From contig CAJUTO010000003.1 in assembly GCA_910589675.1 (NCBI GenBank), positions 1-64,000 of the forward strand: a stretch of 64,000 nucleotides of DNA, given 5' to 3'. The notes beneath the pieces are model-generated. The model did not search any database, had not been told where the DNA came from, and saw only the letters and a list, made by a program, of their open reading frames with translations. This document shows, in pieces, positions 43,071 to 51,580 of this stretch (its first letter is position 1; the number at the start of each line of letters is the position of its first letter). Source of the DNA: an uncultured Lactobacillus sp. Lineage in GTDB: Bacteria > Bacillota > Bacilli > Lactobacillales > Lactobacillaceae. The translations under genes were made by a program, and so were the position numbers.

Positions 43071-44178
43071 TTATCTAATAGTAGGTTCTGGCCTTTTCGG
43101 AGCAGTATTTGCTCATGAGGCTGCAAAGCATGGAAACCAAGTTACAATTATTGAAAAAAGAGAGCATATTGCAGGCAACATCTACACTAAAGAAGTAGAT
43201 GGAATTCAAGTTCATCAATATGGTGCACACATTTTCCATACATCAAATAAAGAAGTTTGGGATTATGTACATCAATTTGCTGATTTTAACCGTTATACGA
43301 ATAGTCCCGTAGCAAACTACGAGGGACATATGTATAATTTGCCTTTCAATATGAACACTTTTAGCGAAATGTGGGGAGTTAAAACCCCACAAGAAGCGAT
43401 GGCAAAGATTAATGAGCAACGTCAAGAAATGGCTGGAAAAGAACCAAAGAACTTGGAAGAACAAGCTATTTCTTTGATTGGTAGAGATATCTACGAAAAG
43501 CTTATTAAGGGTTACACTGAAAAGCAATGGGGTAGAAAAGCTACTGAACTTCCAGCTTTCATTATTAAGCGTCTTCCAGTTCGTTTAATTTATGATAACA
43601 ACTACTTTAATGATGATTATCAAGGTATTCCAATTGGTGGATACACTAAGATGGTGGAAAACATGCTTGATAATCCTAACATTACCGTTGAATTGAATAC
43701 TGATTTCTTTGATAAGAAGAATGAGTATTTAAAGAATTACGATAAAGTTGTTTACACTGGTATGATCGATAAGTTCTTTGATTATAAATTAGGCGAACTT
43801 GAATACCGTTCACTTCGTTTTGAAACTGAAGAAAAGAATGTTGGTAATTACCAAGGAAATGCTGTTGTTAACTATACGGAAGCTGAAATTCCTTATACTC
43901 GTGTAATTGAACACAAGCATTTTGAATTTGGTAAAGGTGATAAGGATAAGACAATTATTACCCGGGAATATCCAGCTGATTGGAAGCGTGGGGATGAGCC
44001 TTATTACCCAGTAAATAATGATCGTAATAATGGCATGTATGCAAAATATGCAGAACTTGCTAAAAATACTGATGATAAAGTGATTTTTGGTGGACGTTTA
44101 GGTCAATATAAGTATTACAACATGGATCAAGTTATTGCGGCGGCGCTTGATGCAGTGAATAATGAATTTGGTGATTAG
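43057..44178 (+). CDS. glf: UDP-galactopyranose mutase
   Basis: 373 residues of the FAD enzyme that turns UDP-galactopyranose into UDP-galactofuranose. FAD motif LIVGSGLFGAVFAHEAAKHG at the N terminus, then YGAHIFHTSNKEVWDYV (about 52-68), NLPFNMNTF, GYTEKQWGR and late EYRSLRFE and REYPADWKRG with conserved Arg residues. It shows that the polymer very probably contains galactofuranose. Codon use is less A+T-rich than that of the transferase upstream. Confidence 0.96.
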   Translation: MKINNYLIVGSGLFGAVFAHEAAKHGNQVTIIEKREHIAGNIYTKEVDGIQVHQYGAHIFHTSNKEVWDYVHQFADFNRYTNSPVANYEGHMYNLPFNMNTFSEMWGVKTPQEAMAKINEQRQEMAGKEPKNLEEQAISLIGRDIYEKLIKGYTEKQWGRKATELPAFIIKRLPVRLIYDNNYFNDDYQGIPIGGYTKMVENMLDNPNITVELNTDFFDKKNEYLKNYDKVVYTGMIDKFFDYKLGELEYRSLRFETEEKNVGNYQGNAVVNYTEAEIPYTRVIEHKHFEFGKGDKDKTIITREYPADWKRGDEPYYPVNNDRNNGMYAKYAELAKNTDDKVIFGGRLGQYKYYNMDQVIAAALDAVNNEFGD

Positions 44179-44183
44179 TTTAG

Positions 44184-45611
44184 ATGAAGGTTATCAGAAA
44201 TTACCTTTATAATGTAGGATATCAAGTTTTAGCAATTATAGTGCCTTTAATTACTTCAGCTTATGTCAGTCGGGTTTTGCGCCCTGAAGGTGTAGGTGCG
44301 AATGCTTTTACTAATTCAATAATCCAATATTTTATTCTTTTTGCAAGTATGGGAATTGGATATTATGGTAATCGACAAATTGCTTATGTGCGTGAAAATC
44401 CTCGAAAAATGTCTCAGACATTTTGGGAAATTCAAATAGTTAAAACTATAATGACGCTTCTTGCAATTATTGCTTTTGAAGTGTTTATGCTGTTTTACAC
44501 TAGACAGCCAGAATATATGGTTGCACAATCTATTAATTTGATTGCAGTAGCATTTGATATTTCTTGGTTTTATGAAGGAATAGAGAACTTTAAAGTTACA
44601 GTCTTAAAGAATTCTTTTGTTAAATTGTTATCTATGGTGGCTATCTTTCTTTTGATTAAGGGGCCTTATGATGTAACTTTATATATTGTTGTCTTAGCGA
44701 TTTCGACATTGTTAGGTAACTTAACCTTATGGCCTAATATCAAAAAAGATCTTCCTAAGATTAATATTAAGCTTCTAGATCCTTGGCGCCATTTTTTACC
44801 AATGGCCGAATTGTTCATTCCACAAATTGCTACGCAAGTTTATGTTCAATTAAATAAAACTATGCTAGGTGGAATGATAAGTGAAACTGCTTCAGGTTAT
44901 TACCAATATTCTGATAACTTAGTTAAGTTGATTTTGGCTTTAGTGACAGCCACCGGTACTGTAATGCTTCCCCATGTGGCTAATGTGGTATCAAAGGGAA
45001 ATATGCGAGAAGTCAATCGAATGCTTTATAAGTCATTTGATTTTGTCTCTGCCGTTTCATATCCAATGATGTTTGGTCTGGCTGCAATTTCATTGACTTT
45101 GGTACCAAAGTACTATGGCCCTGGATATGGTCCAGTTGGTCCAGCTATGATGATTGAATCTATCGTAATTTTAATGATTGCCTGGAGTAATGTTCTTGGT
45201 GTTCAGTACTTACTTCCAATTAATCATCAACGTGACTTTACTATTTCAGTAACAGTAGGGGCATTTGTAAATATTATCTTGAATGTGCCGTTGATTCATA
45301 CGTGGGGATTATATGGAGCAATGTGGTCTACAGTAATTTCTGAAATTTCAGTAACTTTATATCAACTTTGGGCTGTTAGAGGATTGCTAAACTATAAGCA
45401 ATTATTTTCTAGTTCTTGGAAGTATCTATTATCTGGAATTGTTATGTTCATTCCTGTATTTTGGATGAATCAATATTTGAAAGATAGTTGGCCTATGATG
45501 GGATTAGAAGTCATTGTTGGCGTCATTATTTATGGAGTAATGGTATTGATTCTAAGGGCTCCCCTTGTAGATCAATTGAGAGATTTAGTAGGAAATAAAT
45601 TAAAAAGATAG
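44184..45611 (+). CDS. wzx: Wzx-type polysaccharide flippase
   Basis: 475 residues, about 12-14 membrane segments, of the RfbX/MATE-like polysaccharide transporter family. The N terminus has VGYQVLAIIVPLITSAYVSRVLRPEGVG (split), then FASMGIGYYGNRQIAY and a YGPGYGPVGPAMMI loop. It moves the lipid-linked repeat unit across the membrane for the polymerase. It starts 5 bp after glf. Confidence 0.92.
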   Translation: MKVIRNYLYNVGYQVLAIIVPLITSAYVSRVLRPEGVGANAFTNSIIQYFILFASMGIGYYGNRQIAYVRENPRKMSQTFWEIQIVKTIMTLLAIIAFEVFMLFYTRQPEYMVAQSINLIAVAFDISWFYEGIENFKVTVLKNSFVKLLSMVAIFLLIKGPYDVTLYIVVLAISTLLGNLTLWPNIKKDLPKINIKLLDPWRHFLPMAELFIPQIATQVYVQLNKTMLGGMISETASGYYQYSDNLVKLILALVTATGTVMLPHVANVVSKGNMREVNRMLYKSFDFVSAVSYPMMFGLAAISLTLVPKYYGPGYGPVGPAMMIESIVILMIAWSNVLGVQYLLPINHQRDFTISVTVGAFVNIILNVPLIHTWGLYGAMWSTVISEISVTLYQLWAVRGLLNYKQLFSSSWKYLLSGIVMFIPVFWMNQYLKDSWPMMGLEVIVGVIIYGVMVLILRAPLVDQLRDLVGNKLKR

Positions 45612-45624
45612 TGAGAGTAATAGA

Positions 45625-46641
45625 TTGAGCAATAGAAAACATAGAAATTATGGCTTAGATTTAGCTAAAATTCTAGCATGTATTTTGGTATTATGTCTTC
45701 ATTCTTTAAGACCAACAAGTTCAATAGTTAAAAGTAGCATAGTTAACTTAAGTGTTTATTATGCTGGAAGTATTGCAATTCCTATATTTTTCATGGCAAG
45801 TAGTTATTTTGTATTAAATAAAAGAACGATTTCATATTTTTATGTTATGAAAAGAGTGGGAGATATTCTTTTTATAATAATTGGGTGGATATTAATATAT
45901 AGTATAATTCATTTATGTATAACCCATAATTTTGTTTTCTTTGAAGAGTTGAAAGGTTCAGCATTTGTAGGGATTCCAAATCAACATTTCTATCATTTTT
46001 GGTTTTTTTGGGCTCTTATTATGATGTTAGTGCTATCTCCATTGCTATGGTACCTTTTACAAAAAAACTTTGTAGGATACTTAATTTTAACAGGGATAGT
46101 TACTTTGATCTGCATAGGTATTGACATTTCTATGCATTTTGGAAATAGTTCCAATATTCAAAATATACCCCAAGTTTTTAGACTATATTTATATATTGAA
46201 TATTATCTTTTGGGTGGTTTAATTGGAAATAGACATTTTGAAAAAATTAAAAAAATTTGTAAACAGCATTTTGAAATAATAAGTATTGTAACTATAATTC
46301 TATATGTTGCAGTAGTTGCATATTCAACTTGGAATAGAAATATAATTCATTGGCCCTATGCGGAAGCAAATTATGGAAATGCTTTGATTATATTTACTTC
46401 AGTATTGATACTTATAATCTTTTCTATTTTTTCTCCGCGTAATAAAAAAGTGATTGAATTTATTATTCCAGCAACTATGGGAATATATATGCTTCATCCA
46501 TTTTTTATTGGTAAATTAATGAAAATTCACATTCTATATAGTTATCCTATTTTGATGATTCCCATTTTATTTGTTCTATGTTTGGTAATTGTAGAAATTG
46601 CTCTGCGTATTCCTTTCGTTAGCAGGTTCTTTAAATTATAA
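45625..46641 (+). CDS. Acyltransferase 3 family membrane protein
   Basis: 338 residues from TTG 45625 behind GTGAGAG. Ten hydrophobic segments and the family start YGLDLAKILACILVLCLHSL, in which the conserved His is present; NQHFYHFWFFWALIMM and GIYMLHPFFIG follow. Such proteins O-acetylate exported sugars. As last gene of the eps operon it probably decorates the polymer. No clear terminator follows. Confidence 0.88.
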   Translation: MSNRKHRNYGLDLAKILACILVLCLHSLRPTSSIVKSSIVNLSVYYAGSIAIPIFFMASSYFVLNKRTISYFYVMKRVGDILFIIIGWILIYSIIHLCITHNFVFFEELKGSAFVGIPNQHFYHFWFFWALIMMLVLSPLLWYLLQKNFVGYLILTGIVTLICIGIDISMHFGNSSNIQNIPQVFRLYLYIEYYLLGGLIGNRHFEKIKKICKQHFEIISIVTIILYVAVVAYSTWNRNIIHWPYAEANYGNALIIFTSVLILIIFSIFSPRNKKVIEFIIPATMGIYMLHPFFIGKLMKIHILYSYPILMIPILFVLCLVIVEIALRIPFVSRFFKL

Positions 46642-46704
46642 AAGTAACTAATTATAAATACTCGGTTCTAATGGTTGGCTTTTTGATAAACAGCTATTGG
46701 CTTG

Positions 46705-47090
46705 AATGACTTCAAAGTTATTTCCGGCATTCTAGGAGCTGGTCAATTAAATAGTGCTTTATTCTGGGGGGATCCTGATGATCTTACTTGCTTTGATAAT
46801 TATAAACAACTCAATGCTTTCCTAGGCTTAGATCTAAACAGATATCAATTCGGTAAATATATTTAAGGATGATACAATTCGTAGTCAAGGCAGAGCTGTT
46901 GAAACAGAGATGATTCAAAGTATGTTAAGAAATTAGGGTAAAGTTCAAAATCATTCAATTGACTACTATTTACAAATTGAAAAAGCCATCTTTCAATAAG
47001 CATGACAAGGTGGCTTTAATTGCATGTGCTAATCATTTGAATCCAACTATTATAAATTTGGTCTACACACATCAATTTTATAATTATTCC
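46705..47090 (+). pseudogene. Remnant of an IS110-family transposase (C-terminal part)
   Basis: From 46705 the frame reads NDFKVISGILGAGQLNSALFW, then CFDNYKQLNAFLGLDLNRYQFGK, which is the Transposase_20 helix-hairpin-helix region of IS110 proteins (family form: IPGIG..TA, F.NYKQL.A..GLDP). It then breaks: stops and frame changes appear, with later scraps such as NKHDKVALIACANHLNPTI and INLVYTHQFY in shifted frames. The N-terminal RuvC part is missing. It marks past insertion at the end of the eps operon. Confidence 0.75.
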
Positions 47091-47195
47091 AAGACAATTC
47101 ATTAATAAATGCTTAGTACATAATAATTGAAAAACTGCTGAAAGACTAGTCTTTTGGAACTATGTTTAGTATACTCTTTTTTTCTATAATAGCGT

Positions 47196-47223
47196 TTGAC
47201 ATTCTATAAGAAAATCCTATTAA
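47196..47223 (+). promoter_or_regulatory. Probable promoter of the AbiH gene
   Basis: Perfect TTGACA (47196-47201), 16-base spacer, TATTAA (47218-47223). A TATAAT at 47185-47190 lies just upstream and may be a second -10. Leader about 65 bases, ribosome site AAGGAA. Confidence 0.55.
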
Positions 47224-47292
47224 CAATTTATCATATAGATAAGGCATCAAATAGGAGAAATTATAGAGTCAATATAGTTAAGGAATTAATAA

Positions 47293-48633
47293 ATGAAAAC
47301 GTTGATAATAATAGGAAATGGTTTAGATTTAAATCTAGGGTTAAAAAGTAGATTTATTGATTTTATCTATAGTCCGCAATATAAGTCCATTAATGTTAAT
47401 TATGACATTTATAACTACGAAGATTGGAGCGATTTAGAAAATCGCTATTATGAAGAAATAGTTAATGGAAGTGCAGGAGTGCCCGGATGGGATATTTGGT
47501 TTGGCAATTTTAAAGAAGTAGTCCGCGCTTTTATAAATTATCTTGATATCGAAGAAAGTAAACTAGAAAGTAAAGGGGTTAATGAAATTAGAAATAGGCA
47601 TAAGAATATTTCTAAAATTTTAAATAGTGCACAATGTATAATTAACTTTAATTATACTCAGACTTTAGAACATATTTTTAAAGTTCGGTCTGAGAAAATT
47701 AACTATATCCATGGATCAATTAAAGAATATAAAAACAATAGAGATATTGTATTGGGATTATCGAGAGATAGATACTTGCTTGATATAGATCCTAGAGGTA
47801 GTTTTTTATCAAAAAGAATTCAACGCGAGATTCTAAACTTTCAACGTTGGTATGGTAGTAAATATTCTTTAGATAAAAGTTTTACTAATACATTTTTTCC
47901 ATATTTAAATTCATATAATAATTTTAATTATTATTATCCATTTTATAAACTAATAGAAGGAATGTATTCAATTCTAAGTAGATTAAATGAAAATATACTT
48001 CTTAATGAAGAATATTGGTCTATAGGAAATTTAAAAGACATAGATAATAGGATTAAAGGTAATAAACGTGATTTCAATAAATTAATAGGATTACCGGCTT
48101 ATTCGTGTAACTCTATTATTTTAAAAAATTTTAATCAATCTGCCGATATCTATACAATTTTTGAAACGGATACAACAACAAAATTGCGAAATAGTTTTAA
48201 AATTAAAGGATTAACTAATTTGGAATATGAATTAATAAATAGTCGGAAAAATTATAGGTTCTATAATATGAAACGACGGAATGAAAAAAGTTTAAAAGCT
48301 TACTTTAAGATTATGAACTTATATTTTAAATCTAATAATTATATTCCATTTAAAATAAACTTGAATAATTTGAAAATTGATGAAATCGAAAAAATAGTAA
48401 TAATCGGACATTCTTTAGATTCAAAGCAAATAAATATCTATCCAAATCATGAAGATAAAGTTGTCGATGATGAAGAAATTTTTAAAGAGTTATTTACGGC
48501 TCCTAAGTTACAAAACATTACTTTTTTTTCATATTCTCATGATGATTTAGACATAAAAAGGAGTATTATGTCGATAAAAAACTTGATAGGTAAAAAAGCT
48601 GATAAAATTCAAATTAATTATCAATTTTATTAA
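47293..48633 (+). CDS. AbiH-family phage abortive infection protein
   Basis: 446 residues. The N terminus LIIIGNGLDLNLGLKSRFIDF is the AbiH signature, a Rossmann-like start, followed by WSDLENRY near 47, the central CIINFNYTQTLEHIF (about 114-128) and INYIHGSIKE (about 136-145), all family marks. AbiH of Lactococcus stops phage growth by an unknown mechanism. The gene is very A+T-rich, has its own promoter, and lies upstream of a defence-type reverse transcriptase, consistent with an acquired defence island. Confidence 0.85.
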   Translation: MKTLIIIGNGLDLNLGLKSRFIDFIYSPQYKSINVNYDIYNYEDWSDLENRYYEEIVNGSAGVPGWDIWFGNFKEVVRAFINYLDIEESKLESKGVNEIRNRHKNISKILNSAQCIINFNYTQTLEHIFKVRSEKINYIHGSIKEYKNNRDIVLGLSRDRYLLDIDPRGSFLSKRIQREILNFQRWYGSKYSLDKSFTNTFFPYLNSYNNFNYYYPFYKLIEGMYSILSRLNENILLNEEYWSIGNLKDIDNRIKGNKRDFNKLIGLPAYSCNSIILKNFNQSADIYTIFETDTTTKLRNSFKIKGLTNLEYELINSRKNYRFYNMKRRNEKSLKAYFKIMNLYFKSNNYIPFKINLNNLKIDEIEKIVIIGHSLDSKQINIYPNHEDKVVDDEEIFKELFTAPKLQNITFFSYSHDDLDIKRSIMSIKNLIGKKADKIQINYQFY

Positions 48634-48694
48634 ACTTTTGATTGTGAAATTAAATTGATAAACAATTATAAAAAGATATCTTTTGAGGTTTAAA

Positions 48695-48723
48695 TTGATA
48701 TTGTTCATAAAATGAATTATTAT
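48695..48723 (+). promoter_or_regulatory. Probable promoter of the RT leader RNA
   Basis: TTGATA (48695-48700), 17-base spacer, TATTAT (48718-48723). Transcription would start near 48730, about 345 bases before the RT start codon. A second TATAAT at 48961-48966 without a good -35 could start a shorter leader. Confidence 0.6.
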
Positions 48724-48732
48724 ATAAATGCA

Positions 48733-48900
48733 TTACGATAAAAAGACGTAATGGAAAAGGATTGTTGTCAATGCTGTTATGCCGAATTTATTCATAAATT
48801 CTAGATTCAGTTCGACAACTAATCGGCGCAGATCTACGCCTTGGAATAACTTATAGGTAGTGATTATACAGATATTCAACAATATTAAGCTGGTTATCAT
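48733..48900 (-). CDS. Small hydrophobic ORF antisense to the RT leader (55 aa)
   Basis: ATG at 48900 stands seven bases after a perfect AAGGAGG. The 55-residue peptide starts MITSLILLNICIITTYKLF, has a charged centre (GVDLRRLVVELNLEF) and a second hydrophobic part (ITALTTILFHYVFL). It looks like a small membrane protein or toxin, but not like Fst or Hol-Tox families. The same frame is open upstream to 49017, 94 codons in all. It may be a stand-alone gene, or the coding part of a cDNA made by the neighbouring RT, since it lies on the strand that would be cDNA. Confidence 0.5.
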   Translation of the reverse strand: MITSLILLNICIITTYKLFQGVDLRRLVVELNLEFMNKFGITALTTILFHYVFLS

Positions 48901-49011
48901 GTGCGCGCCTCCTTCTAACTCCATCTTAGCATGTAAGTTAATTGGATTTAATAGAGCAGCTATAATTAAAGTTGCTATATTTAGCTGATAAATTATAAGT
49001 TTTTTCTTCCG

Positions 49012-49053
49012 TACCCACTAGTTAGGGATGCTGCTCCCCGTTGCTAGTGGGTA
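49012..49053 (+). other. Strong hairpin 21 bp upstream of the RT start
   Basis: TACCCACTAG (49012-49021) pairs perfectly with CTAGTGGGTA (49044-49053); the 22-base loop has GGG and CCC that can pair inside. No T-run follows, so it is not a terminator. Its place fits a conserved stem of an RT-associated ncRNA. ATCC/GGAT flanking the next nine bases can add a short stem next to the ribosome site. Confidence 0.75.
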
Positions 49054-49074
49054 TCCCAATTTTTAGGATAAATT

Positions 49075-50403
49075 ATGGATAAAGATACGTGGTTTAACAA
49101 TAAAAAAATTATTCAAAAGAGTAAAAAGTCGTATGCGCATTTTGATTTGCGTACTAATATAACCAAGGTTAGAAATTATATTACTCAACCTGAGAAAATT
49201 GCACATCACGGCTTTTATCCATTTATAAAATATAAGCTTGTATATAAGAAATTTAGTAAAGAAAAAGGAAAAGAATATGTTAAAGAACGTATAATTTGTT
49301 ATGCAGCTCATATTGATAGATGCATTTATCAATACTATAGTGCTCTTCTAAATGAAAAATATAATTTGCGGTTGAAGCAAGAAGGTATAAATTTAATTCC
49401 TGTAGCTTATCGGACTAATTTACATTGTAACAATATTGAAATTTTTCATAATATAGTTAAATTCATAAAAAATCAGTCTTCTTGCTACATAATGATTGGT
49501 GATTTTACTGATTTTTTCGATAAAATAGATCATTTATATTTGAAAAAACAGCTTTGTAACTTACTAGAAGTTAATACATTAACTCAAGATTATTATGCTA
49601 TTTTTAAAAGTGTTACCCAATATAATAGTTGGGAACTGAAGGATATTCTAAATTTAAATCATTTAAAAAATACTAAAGCAGATGTAAAAAAATTAAATAC
49701 TAAAAATAGAATATTATCTAGAAAACTTTTTAAAATGTATCGAAAGCATATTCATTGTAATAAATCAGGAAAAGGAATTCCTCAAGGGTCTCCAATTAGC
49801 GCTTGTTTGGCTAACATTTATATGCTTGAATTAGATAAAAAAATTAATGATTTTGTTCAATCACGTGGTGGAATGTATAGACGATATTCAGATGATTTTG
49901 TAATTATATTACCTATACAGTCTCAAACTCAACAGGACATTGAAGAGATAATTACATTATTTGATAAGTGGAAAAAAGAAGGAATATTGGAGTTACAGTC
50001 CGAAAAAACACAAGTCTTTAAGTTAAATAAGAAAAATCATTTAAAAAATATTGGGCATTTATTTATTCCAAAATTAAATGAAAGTAAACATAAAATAAAT
50101 TTTCTTGGTTTTAGTTTTGATGGTAAGCAAGTTGTTATTAGAGATAAAGCTATTTCTAAGTATTATTATCGCATGAGACATAAAGCTATTGGAATAGCTC
50201 GAAAATATAATAGGAAAAATGGCTATAAGGGATCAGATAAATTATACCGACTTTATTCTGAAAGAGGAGAGTATGGTAAGGGTAACTTTTTAACTTATGT
50301 ACGACGAGTTAAAAAGAATTTTCCTAATGATCCGATAGATACTCCAACTAAGAATAATATGGTGAAAATTCGGAAGACACTGGAACATTATAAATCGAAT
50401 TAA
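49075..50403 (+). CDS. DRT2-like (UG2) defence-associated reverse transcriptase
   Basis: 442 residues. Reverse-transcriptase motifs: GDFTDFFDKIDH with the motif A Asp143, GKGIPQGSPISACLANIYMLELD (about 232-254) and the catalytic YSDD at 271-274 in RRYSDDFVIIL. The N-terminal part (HHGFYPFIKYKL, YAAHIDRCIYQYYSALLNEKY, VAYRTN) resembles the UG2 group of unknown-group RTs, i.e. DRT2, rather than group II intron, retron or AbiK/AbiA proteins. There is no maturase, endonuclease or nitrilase domain. Ribosome site AGGAT. AbiH lies upstream and a structured leader directly precedes it. DRT2 assignment is from pattern memory. Confidence 0.8.
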   Translation: MDKDTWFNNKKIIQKSKKSYAHFDLRTNITKVRNYITQPEKIAHHGFYPFIKYKLVYKKFSKEKGKEYVKERIICYAAHIDRCIYQYYSALLNEKYNLRLKQEGINLIPVAYRTNLHCNNIEIFHNIVKFIKNQSSCYIMIGDFTDFFDKIDHLYLKKQLCNLLEVNTLTQDYYAIFKSVTQYNSWELKDILNLNHLKNTKADVKKLNTKNRILSRKLFKMYRKHIHCNKSGKGIPQGSPISACLANIYMLELDKKINDFVQSRGGMYRRYSDDFVIILPIQSQTQQDIEEIITLFDKWKKEGILELQSEKTQVFKLNKKNHLKNIGHLFIPKLNESKHKINFLGFSFDGKQVVIRDKAISKYYYRMRHKAIGIARKYNRKNGYKGSDKLYRLYSERGEYGKGNFLTYVRRVKKNFPNDPIDTPTKNNMVKIRKTLEHYKSN

Positions 50404-50481
50404 TCACTAAAAATACGATAAAGTATACACATACAAAATAGTTGCATTTCTTGATATAAATTTACTGATGAGAGTTACCGT

Positions 50482-50679
50482 CTATCCTGTTATGAGAGCA
50501 GAAAGATTATGACAATCGAAAATAGCATAGTTAACACTAGCGATAATAATATTAGCCTCAATGTCTTGAGCTAAAAGAAATGCCAGTCCATGAGTTCGTC
50601 TCATATGAGTAACTTTTGGTTGACTATACTCAATGGATCTTAATTCATATTTGGTAAAATTTTTTTGATTGATAGGCAT
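50482..50679 (-). pseudogene. Possible remnant of a tyrosine recombinase/integrase
   Basis: The minus-strand frame of 65 codons contains VTHMRRTHGLAFLLAQDIEA, close to the HxxR(H)TH active-site helix of phage-type integrases, preceded by INQKNFTKYELRSIEY. No ribosome site is evident, and the protein lacks the rest of the domain and the catalytic Tyr. The surrounding 395 bases (50404-50797) contain nothing else recognisable except the terminator at 50747. It may be what remains of the enzyme that brought the defence genes. Confidence 0.4.
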
Positions 50680-50746
50680 AAGGAATCTTCAATTATATAG
50701 GCTAATAAAACTGTTGAATAATAGACGTGCTAAGAACTTTAGTGAG

Positions 50747-50776
50747 AAAACTACCTTCCATATGGGGTAGTTTTTG
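50747..50776. terminator. Bidirectional terminator between the RT side and the convergent gene
   Basis: AAAACTACC and GGTAGTTTT around a ten-base loop, T-run on both strands. Confidence 0.8.
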
Positions 50777-50797
50777 TATGTTGAAAATTATTTCTAA

Positions 50798-51418
50798 TCA
50801 TTTCAATACTTGTTGATCATTATTAATCAACTTCCTAACACACAACTCCAAAATCGCATTACCAATATCGCTGCGGGGTATTTCTTTGATTTGCGTAATG
50901 TTGGGGTTGTCCCAAGTAGCAAAAGGAGTCCCATCGACAATTAAACGATTAAGGATATTGATGTTGTCGATGCAAGCGTTATGGATGTTAGTACGGCGAT
51001 TATCTAAGTTAGAGAAGAGTTGTTGATAATCTGCAGTACTTTTTTCGGTTTGCCAAGTAGCTTTTTTCTCATTGAATCTGAGAACTATTTGGCCATATTG
51101 TTTGAAGTTGTCTAAGGTGTCTGTAACGATGGCGCTTATGTCGGGATCTGAATTATTTAAATAAGGCGTGAGTGCTGAGAGATTTAAGGTGACGGTTGTT
51201 CGCATTTTTCGGCGAAGAGCTTTTTTAATTTCGGTTTGTGCGTCTTGATTGTAGGCAGCTACAATAGTTTTTAAATCATCGCTTGTATCTTGTAATACGC
51301 CAGCTTCTTTTAGTAGTTGAGCTACTTTTAGAATATCGTCTTTAGGGGTAGTGCTCTTAGCAAGATCAAACATTAATTGATCTGCTTGTTCTAGATTTTC
51401 AATATCTTTACTGGTCAT
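50798..51418 (-). CDS. Hypothetical protein (possibly DUF3232-like)
   Basis: 206 residues, soluble and helix-rich, no signal peptide. A C-terminal RRTNIHNACIDNINILNRLI pattern resembles DUF3232-type proteins known from lactobacilli, from memory only. The N-terminal half (AQLLKEAGVLQDTSDDL) looks like a separate helical part. The start follows AAGGAGCATC. Monocistronic on the minus strand. No function can be given. Confidence 0.7.
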   Translation of the reverse strand: MTSKDIENLEQADQLMFDLAKSTTPKDDILKVAQLLKEAGVLQDTSDDLKTIVAAYNQDAQTEIKKALRRKMRTTVTLNLSALTPYLNNSDPDISAIVTDTLDNFKQYGQIVLRFNEKKATWQTEKSTADYQQLFSNLDNRRTNIHNACIDNINILNRLIVDGTPFATWDNPNITQIKEIPRSDIGNAILELCVRKLINNDQQVLK

Positions 51419-51503
51419 AGGGGATGATGCTCCTTCCTTAAAATACCGTTAATAGCTTATCATAAAAAGACTCATCTACTATAAAAATTACGAAACGAGG
51501 TCT

Positions 51504-51537
51504 AAAAAGTTATAGTGAATGCTATAACTTTTTGTTT
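51504..51537. terminator. Perfect 12-bp hairpin with A and T flanks
   Basis: AAAAAGTTATAG (51504-51515) and CTATAACTTTTT (51522-51533). It may end transcription from either side, or act as an attenuator in the leader of the gene at 51581. Confidence 0.6.
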
Positions 51538-51580
51538 TATAATTAAACTGTTTATTTATAAGTATTATGGAGGAATAAGA

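Larger units (their letters stand above)
48730..49074 (+). ncRNA. Putative template/ncRNA leader of the DRT2-like reverse transcriptase
   Basis: About 345 bases between a promoter and the RT gene hold no plus-strand gene but several self-complementary parts: CATTACG/CGTAATG at 48730-48752, GGCG/CGCC around AGATCT at 48825-48840, and a ten-base hairpin at 49012-49053. DRT2 (UG2) systems carry such an RNA directly upstream of the RT and copy it into repeated cDNA. The opposite strand is stop-free over almost the whole stretch. RNA ends are approximate; the role is inferred from the RT. Confidence 0.55.

Noticed and set aside
49075..50403. Retron or group II intron RT
   Set aside because: No maturase or endonuclease domain, no intron boundary or domain V hairpin, and no retron msr/msd-type inverted repeat pair recognised; N-terminal pattern fits UG2 better.
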